The notes beneath the pieces were generated by a model. It did no database searches. It saw nothing but the letters and a program-made list of their open reading frames with translations, and was not told the origin of the DNA. A stretch of DNA of 64,000 nucleotides from Thalassia testudinum (Eukaryota > Streptophyta > Magnoliopsida > Alismatales > Hydrocharitaceae): contig JAZHRO010000073.1 in NCBI GenBank assembly GCA_037157565.1, forward strand, positions 89,630,001-89,694,000, in the 5' to 3' direction. Positions 11,770-21,976 of the stretch are shown in pieces; positions within the stretch are counted from its first letter, which is position 1, and the number at the start of each line of letters is the position of its first letter. The position numbers and the translations under genes were made by a program.

Positions 11770-12415
11770 TGATGAGCGAGATTTTGTACACAAAAAGAAT
11801 TGGATTGAAACATGTCATTGATGTAAACACATTTACACTACTTAAGATGTCTATTTATGCATGTTCTTAAGCATAGGATTGCATTGCATGCTATAAATAT
11901 TGCATAACATGCATAATCTTGCATTTAGAGTAGTTTGAATAAAATGGAGGTTAATTGTCTCCTTTTATGTGCTTGGACAGGGCAAACTTTTTATCGGGGC
12001 CTCGGATTGAAGATCCAACCATACGGATGTGATCAGGGTGACGATTGGAGTTCAACGACTCCAAGATCGTCCTAATCAGGCATCCGTAGCATTAGATAGT
12101 GACCAGGGAACCATAGAAGATCAAGGGCCAAGATGGTGTAAATTCACACTTCAAATGACAAATCCAACCGCACGGATGAATTCGGATCGATGATCGCAGC
12201 CTAACGACGCAAAAATCGAGTCAATCCAACACCCATGGCACCATCTACAACACCTAGAAGATGGACAGCCAAGATGGCACCATGTGGCACCATCTCGGTC
12301 GCCCAAATGGCCGCATGCAATCACTAAAGTCTCTGCATCCACCCTCTCTCCGCCGTTGGATCTCGATCCAATGGCTGTGGACGGCTGCGCCTAAAAGCGT
12401 CCTCTCAACCATCCG

Positions 12416-12486
12416 TGCCCCGTAGCGCAGCGGTCGAAGGCACTATCGCTAGCAGCGGACGCGGGTTCGAGCCACAACGAAGGGGT
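12416..12486 (+). other. tRNA-like module in the G1 5' LTR
   Basis: TAGCGCAGCGGT (12423-12434) fits a Pol III A box and GGTTCGAGCC (12464-12473) fits a B box, at the spacing found in tRNA genes. The outer bases GCCCC and GGGGT can pair like an acceptor stem. The unit looks like a tRNA gene or tRNA-derived SINE head absorbed into the LTR. The T-stem pairing is imperfect, so I do not call a functional tRNA. Confidence 0.5.
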
Positions 12487-12837
12487 GACGGGTGCAGGCG
12501 AGAGGGCACGGGCGTGCGTTGGATCATGATCGGGTGGCTCAAATCTTCCAATAGCGGCCACACGCTATTTCACGCGAGGAGGGAACGCACCATCGCACGC
12601 GGTGGGCGGGCGCGCAGCGAGCGGGGAAGGCATAAGCACAGCCGTCCAATCTCACGATCGGACAACTATGGATGGATGAACTTGCGGCGGGCGTTGCGAG
12701 TGAGCAGCTGAGGAGGCGCACGTGGGGAGCTCCCACTACGCCCACGTTGGGGCTTTAGCGATGGTTTTATCCGTCACTGAAGACCCTTTATTTAATGTTT
12801 TAAAGATGTAACGACTAATTTGCCCCCACTCCTTGCA

Positions 12838-12848
12838 ACTATAAAAGG
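12838..12848 (+). promoter_or_regulatory. TATA box of the G1 5' LTR
   Basis: ACTATAAAAGG, followed about 30 bases on by a pyrimidine-rich leader (TCTCATCCCTTCCTTCTC), is a convincing Pol II core promoter. The same site is at 25590-25600 in the 3' LTR. The hairpin at 12749-12786 lies about 55 bases upstream. Confidence 0.75.
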
Positions 12849-13496
12849 AGACCCCCTTCACACGAAATTCTCATCCCTTCCTTCTCTTCTCTACCTGTCC
12901 AAAGCTCAAGAGAAGCTTGTCCTACACCTGGGATGCTCCTTGCAAGATAAAGTCTAAATTTTCATCCCCCTTCGAAAGTGGATCCCACGACGATGACGGC
13001 GTGCTGCTCTGTTCCCGTTCTTCTGCTCAATCTTCCTTCGTCTTGCTTCGTCCTCCTTCGTCCAGGCGTCGTCCCGTCCAGCTCGTCCTCCAAGCAATCA
13101 TCGAGGAGGATAACTTCTCTCTCCCATTCTTCTTTACAGCTTTTCTAGTGTAGAATTTTCCTGCTTTCTAGTATAGCTGATTTCCCACTTTCTAGTGTAA
13201 TTTTTATTTTGTTTGATTGTATAAACATTTTGAAAGATTGAATGCATGTTCCTTTTCTCTCTCTCTTCCTTTTAGTCTGATAGCTTCATTGTAATTATAT
13301 CACCTCGCTTTTCAAAAAATTCTAAAAAAAATATATAATTGAGAATATAGATCAACGTAGCCTCCCTGTGTTTGACCCGGAATTCAAATTTCGGTATAAA
13401 TTTTATTTGTTGAACATGAATTCTTCGCTTTCAAGCTACAACGACAAGGTTTTGAAACCAAACACGTTAGCGTAGCAATTCGTAAGTTCAACAATT

Positions 13497-13514
13497 TGGC
13501 GTCGTTGCTGGGGA
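13497..13514 (+). other. Primer binding site of G1
   Basis: TGGCGTCGTTGCTGGGGA begins three bases after the LTR end. It is a variant of the TGGCGCCGTTGCCGGGGA site common in plant Athila/Tat elements, complementary to a tRNA 3' end (tRNA-Asp is the usual assignment). Together with the next bases GGCAAC it can form a small hairpin (GTTGCT...GGCAAC). Confidence 0.85.
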
Positions 13515-14287
13515 GGCAACGATTTCCGATCTTCTCTTCGCATTTCTTGCACTTTATTATTTTCTAACTTGCTTTCTCTTGTGTCTATTGTTTTGCAGAG
13601 ACCTCCATCAAGGAATCAACAAGCGGTAGACTGGAGTAAAGTGCAGTTGAAGACAACTGTAAGTACTCCACATTCTTTCCCCCTCCATAGATTTCATTCG
13701 CCACATTAAATCGAAATTCCAATTAACCTAGGTGTTTGCATAAATCCTAGGAATAGTTTGGTTGTTTGGATTTTTACTCACATTCATTCCACCCTCATTT
13801 ATAAAAAAACAACAAAAAGATAATCTTGTGGGGTAATTTTCAACAAATACGCAACACACACCCACATTCAAGGCACTTAATCAACTTGATTTGTTTCTAC
13901 TCAACCAGGTTCTGATCTATGGAACCAGTACACACAAAGCAACACATAACAGAGTAGAAATCATTCTAGGTTAACCATCTTTGAGTGCCTAACTTAGTGG
14001 TGCAATTGTGGCCAATTGTTTGAGTTGTTTGCGCCGCACCACTCTATTGAAAACCAACTCATCAAGTAGCTCCTCCTTAGGGTTTTCAATCTAGGTCTAT
14101 TCCAAGCACTCCACTTTTTTTCTGATTTTAAAGGAAAACAATCTTCACTTGTGTTTTACAACTTGGTTTGCCTAGAAACTTGATTGCAATTCAACTAATT
14201 TGAAACCCTAAAAGCTTCTTAAGAAAGATTTGAACATTAAAATTCACGCATTATAAATAATCTTGCTTGAAAACCCTGGTTGTGCAC
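13515..14287 (+). other. G1 untranslated leader, first part
   Basis: No gene. The segment is colinear with the reverse complement of about 31520-32280 in element N. Shared landmarks include CATCAAGTAGCT, GCACTCCAC and the stretch before GTTGTGCAC. It ends where the solo LTR is inserted; the leader resumes at 17067. Confidence 0.7.
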
Positions 14288-14683
14288 TGAAACGTTGTGA
14301 TCGAGAGATAACCGGGTTTTATTGTTATAGCGTTGTAGTATAGCCAGTTATTGCCAACATTTCAAATATATAAATTTTTTACTCGGAAAATAAAAGAGTT
14401 CCCGAGGTCGAACTCAGGGAGCAAGTTGTATTCTAGAGATATACATGTTTCTTTTACAAAAAATAAAGGAAGAGAGAGAAAGAATTTGTTGTCTTTTCTT
14501 CTTTTCTCTTTGCTTCTCCTCGTCTCAGATCTTCTGTTATCCTCTTCTTCTTTATCTGCAGTGGTGATGTTCTTCTTCTGCAGTGGTGATGTTCTTCTTC
14601 TTCCTTCAGCTGTTCCTGCTCTTCTTCTTTGAGTTCTTCCCTGTGTTCTCCTCTGCCTCGCCTTCTTCTGTTGTTCTTCAGAT

Positions 14684-14801
14684 CTCCTTCTTTCTTCTTT
14701 TCTTTTTCCTGTCAGGACGTCGTCTCTCCTTCTTTCTTCTTTTCTTTTTCCTGTCAGGACGTCGTCTCTCCTTCTTTCTTCTTTTCCCTTCAGGACGTCG
14801 T
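14684..14801. repeat. 42-base tandem repeat, about 2.8 copies
   Basis: Units begin at 14684, 14726 and 14768. Each has a CTCCTTCTTTCTTCTTTTC part followed by a CAGGACGTCGTCT part. The repeat is in the transcribed part of the solo LTR. The palindrome GACGTC recurs once per unit. Confidence 0.9.
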
Positions 14802-16132
14802 CTGATTTTCCAATCAGATGACTTAAACCGCTTGTTGCTACAGTGTCTCCCTCAGCTTCCTTCTTCTTCCGCGGTCCTTCTTCTTCACCTGTGCCTGCAC
14901 ACTTCAGAGTTTACGTCAGGGGGCAAAACCTACTCTACCCCCCTGCCCCTCCGTCTCCCTCTCACAGAATCCGCTCATAGGATAGCTCTCCCAGAGCTGC
15001 CGGGTAGTCGGGTACGGGTCGCCCCCGGGTCCAGGCCCACCGGCGTGCGTGGTGGGCGAGGAGTGCAGGTCAGTCTAAGTCGGGTCGGGTCAGATCCGCG
15101 GGGCGTGAGCGCGGACGAGACCGGGTAACCGGACGGGTGAAGGGGACCTCACCCCGTGTGCTGAGGCAGTAAGCCTCCAACACTTTTTCGCTTTAAACCA
15201 CTGCGCCTCTTCAGACTTTTCCGAGGTGGGACTAAATGTCCCACCTCAATTGAGCGCCCGCAGCGGAGAAAGCAGCGGGCGATCGCGGCGTCACGCGAAG
15301 CCTTCGCCTTAGCTGCGAGCTTGATGTTTTGTCGAAATGCCTCGCAAGGCCTGGGAGTCGAATCTGGGCGTGGCGCTGAGCATGGCGCGCCTGCAGCTGC
15401 AGGGGAAGCAGCTCCTTCTGCACGGCAATGGCGGCGGAGGTCGGGTGGCCTGTTCACAGAAAAATGGCCTCTCGGCCTAATCAGAAGGTGCCGGGAGCTT
15501 CGCCAGAGTGCGGCGAAGCTCTTGTGGGTGGTGGCGAGGCGTGGGGCGGCGTGCAAGGGCTGCCCTAGGTCGGACTGTGGGTCGGAGGATGGGTTTGTTC
15601 GGTGGGGTTGCAGAGGGTGATGTGGGGGAAGTGGAAGGGCGGGAGTTGATCAGGGTGAGGAGGCGGAGGTTCTGCGGTGGTCGGCGAGCCGTGTGGGTTG
15701 CTGGGGTGATGGGAGCGGCTCGCCGGAGGATGGCCGGAGACGAAGGGGGTGACGGTGGACAGGAGCGGTCGAGGGTTTAATCAAATAAAAGACAGTGGGG
15801 AAAAGAAAGAGGGGGAGATGGGAGGAGTTCTGACCTAGCTATGGAGACGAAAGGGGCCGGGGCAGGGCGACAGTCGTATCGACTGTCGCCGGAGAAGAAG
15901 ATGCCCAGGGAAGGGGCGGCGGCGAGCAGAGAGCCGGAGATGCGCCAGCTGGGTACGGCGTGGCGCGGGAAGAGCAGGGGAAGAAGTCTCTGCTGCTGGT
16001 ATTGCGGCAGAGCGAAGAGGAGGAGGAGGAGGAACCGCCGGAGCTGGTGGGCATCTGCCGGAGTGAGAGGAGAGGAAAGTTGGGGGTTTTCTCCGTCAGA
16101 TCCGAGCTGCCGAGGTCGGTGGAGCGACGGGG

Positions 16133-16143
16133 GGTATTTATAG
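16133..16143 (-). promoter_or_regulatory. Minus-strand TATA box of the nested solo LTR
   Basis: Read on the minus strand this is CTATAAATACC, a good plant TATA box. Its upstream side (higher coordinates) holds three GC-rich hairpins at 16214-16375. Confidence 0.65.
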
Positions 16144-16213
16144 GGATCAAAACAGGGAGGAAGGCGGAGGGAGACGACGTGTCTCCCTCACCGGAGGACG
16201 CCGGAGATGGAAA

Positions 16214-16375
16214 CCCATACCGTCCGTGCGTTCGCACGGCCGGTATGGTGGGCTACAGCGACCAGGGGGGTGTCCCTGCGACGGCTGACGACGCAGGGCA
16301 CCCCCGGTTTACTTGCCAGGCTCTCCCCCTCACCCTGCGCGGCGCCATGCTCCGCGCAAGGTCGCCGGAGCATGG
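16214..16375. repeat. Three consecutive GC-rich hairpins in U3 of the solo LTR
   Basis: The first pairs 16214-16230 with 16233-16248 (core CCGTGCG/CGCACGG, two-base loop). The second pairs 16265-16280 with 16292-16307 (core CCCTGCG/CGCAGGG). The third pairs 16345-16354 with 16366-16375 (CCATGCTCCG/CGGAGCATGG, perfect). All lie within 250 bases upstream of the minus-strand TATA box. Confidence 0.8.
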
Positions 16376-17066
16376 TGTTGGCAGGTTTTGCAGGGGGACC
16401 TGAACGCAAAGAACGAAGGAGAGTTAGGGGCCAAAATGCGAGGGTTCAAAAGTTGAGGGCCAAAAAGTAAATATATGAGGACCAAAGTGTAAAGTTGGTC
16501 AAGGAGGTTTCTTCTTAGGCTCAAGTTTTTATACATGACTAATTAGGACCTAAGGAATCTGATGGTGAATTTCATTTCTATATTAAACCTTGTTTGACCG
16601 GTCAATTTATGCGAAAACCCAAATTAAGTTATTAATTGGGCATGGTTCTCAATGTAGGTCAAAAGGGGTTCTGAAGGCCAAATTGAAGGTTCTAAACCCT
16701 AGAAATTATTTTTCTATGAATTTTAGAGGGTTTATTATATTTTTACTTTGCCTCGAACCTCGTGAATTGAAGTGGATTATTTTAGGGTTACAGATTATCA
16801 TTTAGTTTCTTGGAATTGCTGTAGCCCTTGCTAGATCATCTCATCCCACTTTTATTCTTATTAAGTTGCTTTGACCTATGTTTGGGCCCTGAATTACCCT
16901 GTATGCAGATTATACTGGTAAAATTGCATTTTTACCCCTTATGACTTGTTTTCTCCTTAAACTCAGAATTCTCTGAGTTAAGCCTTTCCTTGAGTTATGT
17001 AGGAGCTTTTATCCTTTGTATTAGGTCAAAATGAGCTAGTTATGGCTCATGATGAGGTTCTCATCA

Positions 17067-17530
17067 TGCACGCACTTACACAAATCTCAATCAATCATTA
17101 ATGGCACAACCCATTTTAAGGGCACATCACATTTCATAAGCACCATAATCCCAGGCCTTAATAAAATTGAGTAGACGTTGGCCTTAAGGTCTGATCCGCT
17201 CTCCAGGGCTTAGTCGGAGATTGTTTTTGATTAACCTACTTGTACTGATTAATCTGATGTCTAGCTAGGGGAGTAGCGTCAAACGACCGCAGCTGGGGGG
17301 TACACTAGGAACCGGAGGCGAAAGCCAAAGGAAGAACCTTCTCCCCAGTCCCTCCTTCTAACTGGTTGGATTAAATAGATGTAAGTAGAGTAAATCATTT
17401 ACAGTCTTAAGGCGGGTTTTAGGAGTCAGTAGATCCTTAGGCTACCCCACTTAAGGATAGCCTTATTTTGTTGTGCTGTAGGGTCCCTATCCCTAGTCCT
17501 TCCGACCTTCTTCTAGTTTATGCTGGGAAG
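17067..17530 (+). other. G1 untranslated leader, second part
   Basis: Non-coding and clearly homologous to the reverse complement of about 31085-31500 in element N. Shared segments include GAGTAGACGTTGGCCTTAAG, TCTGATGTCTAGCTAGGGGA and TAGGCTACCCCAC. Its conservation in two elements with different coding regions suggests a packaging or translation role for the leader RNA, which I infer only from position. Confidence 0.75.
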
Positions 17531-19148
17531 ATGGTCATTGAATCCCCAATTGGAAGGACCATTAGAACATTCTAGGAGGCACAAATTTGATTTTGGTCAA
17601 TTTGATCCCATGGTCGAACAATAGCCTCCTCTTCTTGGAAATCCACACGAAGAATTTCGAAGGCAGCTGGAACAAATGCAGAGAATGTAGGAATGGTTCC
17701 AGAGAATGCAGGGCACTCAGCCCTTGGAGGATTTTTATGATCCTTCAAATTACAAGGAACGTCCCGGCATTTAGATTCCAGCCGGTGACGTAGAAATCAA
17801 GCCCCAGGTGTTAAGCCTGATTAAACATTATCATGGGCTTGGCTCCGAAGATCTGTTTCAACACTTGGAGGACTTGACCACTTTTGTCCAGACCACCAAG
17901 GCACAAAATGTAAACGAGGAGCAAATGATCATGAGGCTCTTCCCCCACTCTCTTAGGTATAAGGCCGCGCATTGTTATAGGACAATAGGAAGACCAATTA
18001 CAACTTGGGATGAGTTGAAATCGGCCTTTCTGAAGAAATTCTTTCCAGTCGGACGTACCAATGCTTTGAGACAGGCAATCACTACCTTTACCCAATGGCC
18101 GGGGGAGCAGTTTCATGTGGCCTGGGAGCGATTCCAGGACTTATTGCGGAGGTGTCCACGCCATGAGGTGCCGAAATGGCAACTCGTGCATATCTTCTAT
18201 CATGGGTTGACTGAACAACTCAGAAATCATGTGGATGCTTCTTGCGGAGGCAATTTCCTTAATAAAGATGATGATAGTGCACATCGTTTATTTGAGGAAA
18301 TGAGTGAGAATTCAATTAACCATGACTCCATGGATACTTTTAACTGGTCCCAGCAGCCTAGATCAAATGTGAATGAAGTCCATGACTCTCATTCATTTGA
18401 TATGGAATTGATTTGTAATAAACTCGATAAGGTGGACTTGGTTGCTAAAAGAATGGAAGAGTGGATGGCTGGAAATTCTATGAACAACTCTCGATCCACT
18501 CAAACCCAAAATTTGGGATTCCATTCCTCATGAGCTCCTTTTAGACGGGAGTTCGTGAATCAACTCGATGCGACTCAACCAATGAGTCAGCATTTTTCGG
18601 AACCCAACGGGTTCCCAACTAGGGCCTTTGATCCCAGTTTTTCTGATCCTTCCCTTTCTTTCTCTCCATCCTCACCTTATGAGGATGTTTGCGCTGTACA
18701 AGAGAATGTTAGATCCAACCCCTACTCGAATGCCTATAATCCAGTTTGGAGAAACCACCCTAACTTCTCTTGGAAAAATCCGGGGCAACAGAACCAATTC
18801 CGACCCAGCAATTATGCTCCGCAATGACCAATGGGTCAAGGTCAAGTATATACTCAGTTGCCTCCGAATCAGGTCAATCAGCCAGCTTGAAATGCCCGTC
18901 AACCTGCAAGGCAGGCTGATTTGAACCGTTAAATGGTAGAGATGCAAGGATCCATGCTCCAACTCATGCAGTAAATGAAAAACTCACTGGACAACTTGCA
19001 ATCCAGGCTCATTGCTAACTCACGTCAACCCGAATCTCTACCATCCCAACCCGTACCCAACCCGCAAAATATTATGAATTCGGGCAATCAAGCCTAAGGT
19101 TACGGAAATCAGAGGGACCTGCACGCACATGCTCAGGTGGTTGAGTAG
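17531..19148 (+). pseudogene. gag: G1 gag (capsid/nucleocapsid region), degenerate
   Basis: An ATG at 17531 opens a GRTIRTF-type start like Athila gag proteins. After a frameshift the main frame runs from about 17577. The capsid-type retrotransposon gag domain is clear at 17820-18300 (LGSEDLFQHLEDL, then WDELKSAFLKKFFPVGRTNALR, then LVHIFYHGL). A low-complexity N/P-rich part follows, with the YNPVWRNHPNFSW motif common to this lineage at about 18733. No CCHC knuckle was found. In-frame stops occur at 18531, 18825, 18888, 18930, 18972, 19095 and 19146, yet no frameshift is needed between 17808 and 20228. Every stop is one C-to-T or G-to-A step from a sense codon. Confidence 0.88.
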
Positions 19149-19154
19149 GGTTCC

Positions 19155-20228
19155 TTGTCTTCTTCTGCAAATCAACAATTCATGGTCAATCAAGCCCCTC
19201 CAATCTTTCCTAACCCTCCCCAAGACCCAAATTCTTATGCATGTGCAAATTCTGTCACTTTGAGGAGTGGTAAGAAGACTCAGGATCCAAAATCACAATA
19301 TTCTAATCTTTTGAATCCTGAGGAACCTGAGGAGAGAGAGGAGAATTCTAGAGAAGAAATCAAGGCTCAGGAACCTGATTCCAAAGATCTGACTCATGTT
19401 CCTTTTCCTGAAGCCTTAACCAAATCAAAGAAGAAGTCTGTTGATAGCAATGAGGAGCCTCTAAATTTATTTAAGAATGTTGAGATCAATATCCCGCTCG
19501 TTGATGCTATTAAGAACATACCGGCTTACGCAAGGTTTTTAAAGGAATTATATACACAAAAGCGTAAGTTGAGAGAATCTGTTCCGAGGAAGGTGGTACT
19601 CTCCGAGCAGGCTAGTTCTGTTATCCTACACTACCTCCCTCAGAAAAAGAGAGATCCTGGTGCTCCATTGATTTCTTGCATTATCGGAGATTACACATTT
19701 GATAGAGCACTTTTGGATCTGGGTGCATCCATCAACTTAATTCCGACTTCCCTCTACGAGAAGTTTGGATTAGGTGAACTTCAGCCAACTTTAGTAACAC
19801 TACAGTTAGTGGATCGCTCGGTCACAAACCCACAAGGCGTTATTGAAGATGTTATAGTTAAGGTCAAGGATTTCTATTTTCCTGTAGATTTCCTTGTCCT
19901 TGACATGGATGTACCTGATAATCTGAGGAACACGCCCATCATTCTCGGGCGTCCATTCCTGGCTACCGCAAAGGCCAACATTAATTGTGAAAATGGTAGC
20001 ATGGAAATCGCCTTTGGAGACCAACGAATGAAATTGGATATTTTTAAGGCGATCAACAAATTTGAGGATTGTGGATTTATTGAGGAACTTGATGAGGATA
20101 ATGATAACATCGAAACTTGTTTGACAATTTCTTCAATCGAAAGTTCCTCTTTGGATGATGAATTTGACCTGCAACCCTCTATGGCTGACCTGACATCTTT
20201 GGAAGAGGTTATTGATTTTGTTCACTAA
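19155..20228 (+). pseudogene. pol: G1 protease region
   Basis: Aspartic protease that would cut the gag-pol polyprotein. The active-site loop reads LLDLGASINLIP at about 19713-19748, with D-L-G-A-S in place of the more usual D-T/S-G, as is normal for this gypsy branch. The flap and second-half motif IILGRPFLATAKA lies at about 19939-19977. Upstream (19230-19290) is the SVTLRSGK motif typical between gag and protease in Athila-like elements. The frame is open for 357 codons and is the same as that of gag. A stop at 20226 and a one-base loss near 20296 separate it from RT. Confidence 0.85.
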
Positions 20229-20296
20229 CAACCTCTTCCTTTTGTTAAATCTTTAGCATCTACCCTAGCATCAATCATCAACCCACCCCAACTTGA

Positions 20297-21382
20297 ATGA
20301 AACCATTGCCCGAGAATTTGAAATATCAATTTTTAGGACCTCAGAATATGCTCCATGTGATTAGCAGTGCTAAATTGACAAAGGAGCAAGAGATTAAATT
20401 GATCAAGGTCCTAAAGGAACATAAAGAGGCAATTGGTTGGACCATTCATGACCTTAGGGGGATCGAGCCATCTTACTGTAATCATAGAATATTTTTGGAA
20501 GATGGATCCTGCCGTTCTCACCAGATGCAGAGGAGATTGAATCCAAATATGCGAGAAGTGGTTAAAAAGGAAATCATCAAGTGGCTCGATGCAGGAATTA
20601 TTTATCCAATCTCTGACAGTCCCTAGGTAAGTCCCGTTCAGATTGTTCCAAAGAAAGCCGAGATTACTGTTGTGACTAATGAAAGAGGAGAATCTGTCAC
20701 AACTCGTTCAGCTTCCTCTTGGAGAGTTTGTATTGATTACATGAAGCTGAACACAGCCACTAAAAAGGATCATTTTCCCCTGCCCTTCATTGATCAAATC
20801 TTGGAAAAATTAGCCGGGCAGAAGTACTTCTGTTTTCTTGATGGCTACTCGGGATACAACCAAGTTCCTATCCATCTCGAGGATTAGGAAAAAACTACTT
20901 TCACCTGTCCCTACGGAACCTTTGCTTTTCGTAGGATGCCTTTCGAGTTATGCAATGCACCTGCGACTTTTCAAAGGTGTATGCTAGCCATATTTTCTGA
21001 CATGGTGGGAGAGTTTGAGGAAGTCTTCATGGATGATTTCTCTATTTTCGGAGAATCATTTGACTCTTGTTTGGCTAATTTGGACATGATTCTTAAGCGA
21101 TGTATCAAGACAAGACTAGTCCTTAGCTGGGAAAAGAGTCATTTCATGACCCAAGAGGGCATCATTTTGGGTCATGTAATCTCTGAATGGGGAATTGAAG
21201 TGGACAAAGCTAAGGTTGATGCTATCGCTAAACTTCCTCCTCCCACATCTATTAAACAAATCCGATCATTTCTTGGCCATGTGGGATTTTATCGAAGATT
21301 CATCAAGGATTTCTCGAAGGTTGCTCGTCCTTTGAGCAATCTTCTTGCCAAAGAAATGCCGTTTGTTTTTGACGAATCATGA
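20297..21382 (+). pseudogene. pol: G1 reverse transcriptase
   Basis: Reverse transcriptase of the gypsy type: KPLPENLKYQFLG entry motif (20300), WRVCIDYMKLN (about 20720), the FCFLDGYSGYNQVPI palm block with its first catalytic Asp (about 20828), TFAFRRMPFELCNAPATFQR (20920-20980) and the FMDDFSIF box with both catalytic Asp present (about 21028-21051). The thumb block [19 protein letters not shown] is at about 21250. Stops at 20624 (for W), 20885 (for Q/E) and 21380 (for W) kill the frame, but no indel is needed over this part. Confidence 0.92.
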
Positions 21383-21976
21383 TGGAAGGCATTTGATTTC
21401 CTGAAAATGGCAGTCACCTATGCTCCAATTTTGCAACCACCAATTTGGACAGCCCCTTTTGAGATCATGACTGATACTTCTGATTACACGGTCGGGGCTA
21501 TCCTGGGTCAGAAAATTGATTGAAAGCCCTCTGTCATCTACTACGCTAGTAAAACTCTGGATGAAGCCCAGAGGAATTACACTGTTACTGAAAAGGAATT
21601 ACTAGTTGTAGTATTTGCTTTGGAAAAATTCAGGGCTTATCTCTTAGGGTCTCACGTTATCATCTATACCGACCACTCGGCCTTGAGACACCTCTTGCCT
21701 AAAAAGGATGCTAAACCCCAGCTTATTCGTTGGATTCTTCTTCAAGAATTTGATCTTAAAATCAAGGATAAAATTGGGGTACAAAATGTGGTAGCGGATC
21801 ATTTGTCGAGACTCCTAGGTGATTCTTCTTGTCCGGACATTCCGATTGCTGACACTTTTCCAGACGAAACTATTCTTACAGTTTTAGGTGTCCACACCCC
21901 ATGGTCTGCTGACATTGTTAACTATTTGGCCGTTGGTCAAATCCCCCAGGATTGGACCAAGCAACAACGGGATTGA
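21383..21976 (+). pseudogene. pol: G1 RNase H
   Basis: RNase H removes the RNA strand during reverse transcription. Acidic positions remain: the Asp in MTDTSDYTVGAILG (about 21466), the Glu in [18 protein letters not shown] (about 21584-21630), the Asp in [13 protein letters not shown] (about 21660) and the Asp in [10 protein letters not shown] (about 21784). One stop lies at about 21522 (probably from CGA) and another at 21974. The length and motif order fit a single gypsy RNase H domain; I see no second (archaeal-type) RNase H. Confidence 0.9.

Larger units (their letters stand above)
11819..13493 (+). repeat. 5' LTR of G1
   Basis: 1675 bases, from TGATGTAAACAC to GTAAGTTCAACA, paired with 24570-26268. 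Counting by eye over the first about 230 bases I find roughly eleven differences, so the insertion is not recent. U3 contains the tRNA-like module and an inverted repeat (12749-12764 with 12771-12786) just upstream of the TATA box. Confidence 0.92.
14288..17066 (-). mobile_element. Solo LTR (minus orientation) nested in the G1 leader
   Basis: Comparison with the N leader shows that 2779 bases interrupt it. The insert starts TGAAACG, ends CTCATCA and is flanked by perfect TGCAC duplications (14283-14287 and 17067-17071). A minus-strand TATA box (16133-16143), a pyrimidine-rich zone on the plus strand at 14470-14800 and the U5-type segment GGTCGAACTCAGGGAG (about 14407) show an LTR in reverse orientation. 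No internal region is present. It is CpG- and GC-rich at 14930-16400, unlike its surroundings. The many overlapping frames at 14351-16470 are products of that composition; none shows a domain. Confidence 0.85.

Noticed and set aside
12416..12486. Calling the A/B-box module a functional tRNA gene
   Set aside because: T-stem pairing is poor, no clear anticodon arm can be drawn and no terminator T-run directly follows; I keep it as tRNA-like only.
12415..12711. Plus-strand frame of 98 codons in the G1 LTR and its twin at 25184-25408
   Set aside because: It overlaps U3, the tRNA-like module and the promoter, and the two LTR copies do not keep the frame.
14583..15128. Open frame of 181 codons with repeated FFLLFFFLSGRRLS blocks
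   Set aside because: It is a translation of the 42-base pyrimidine tandem repeat, runs against the orientation of the solo LTR that contains it, and has no domain.
15149..16470. Cluster of overlapping 60-150-codon frames on both strands
   Set aside because: Stop codons are rare here because of GC-rich composition; the stretch is LTR sequence with hairpins, and no frame shows a family motif.
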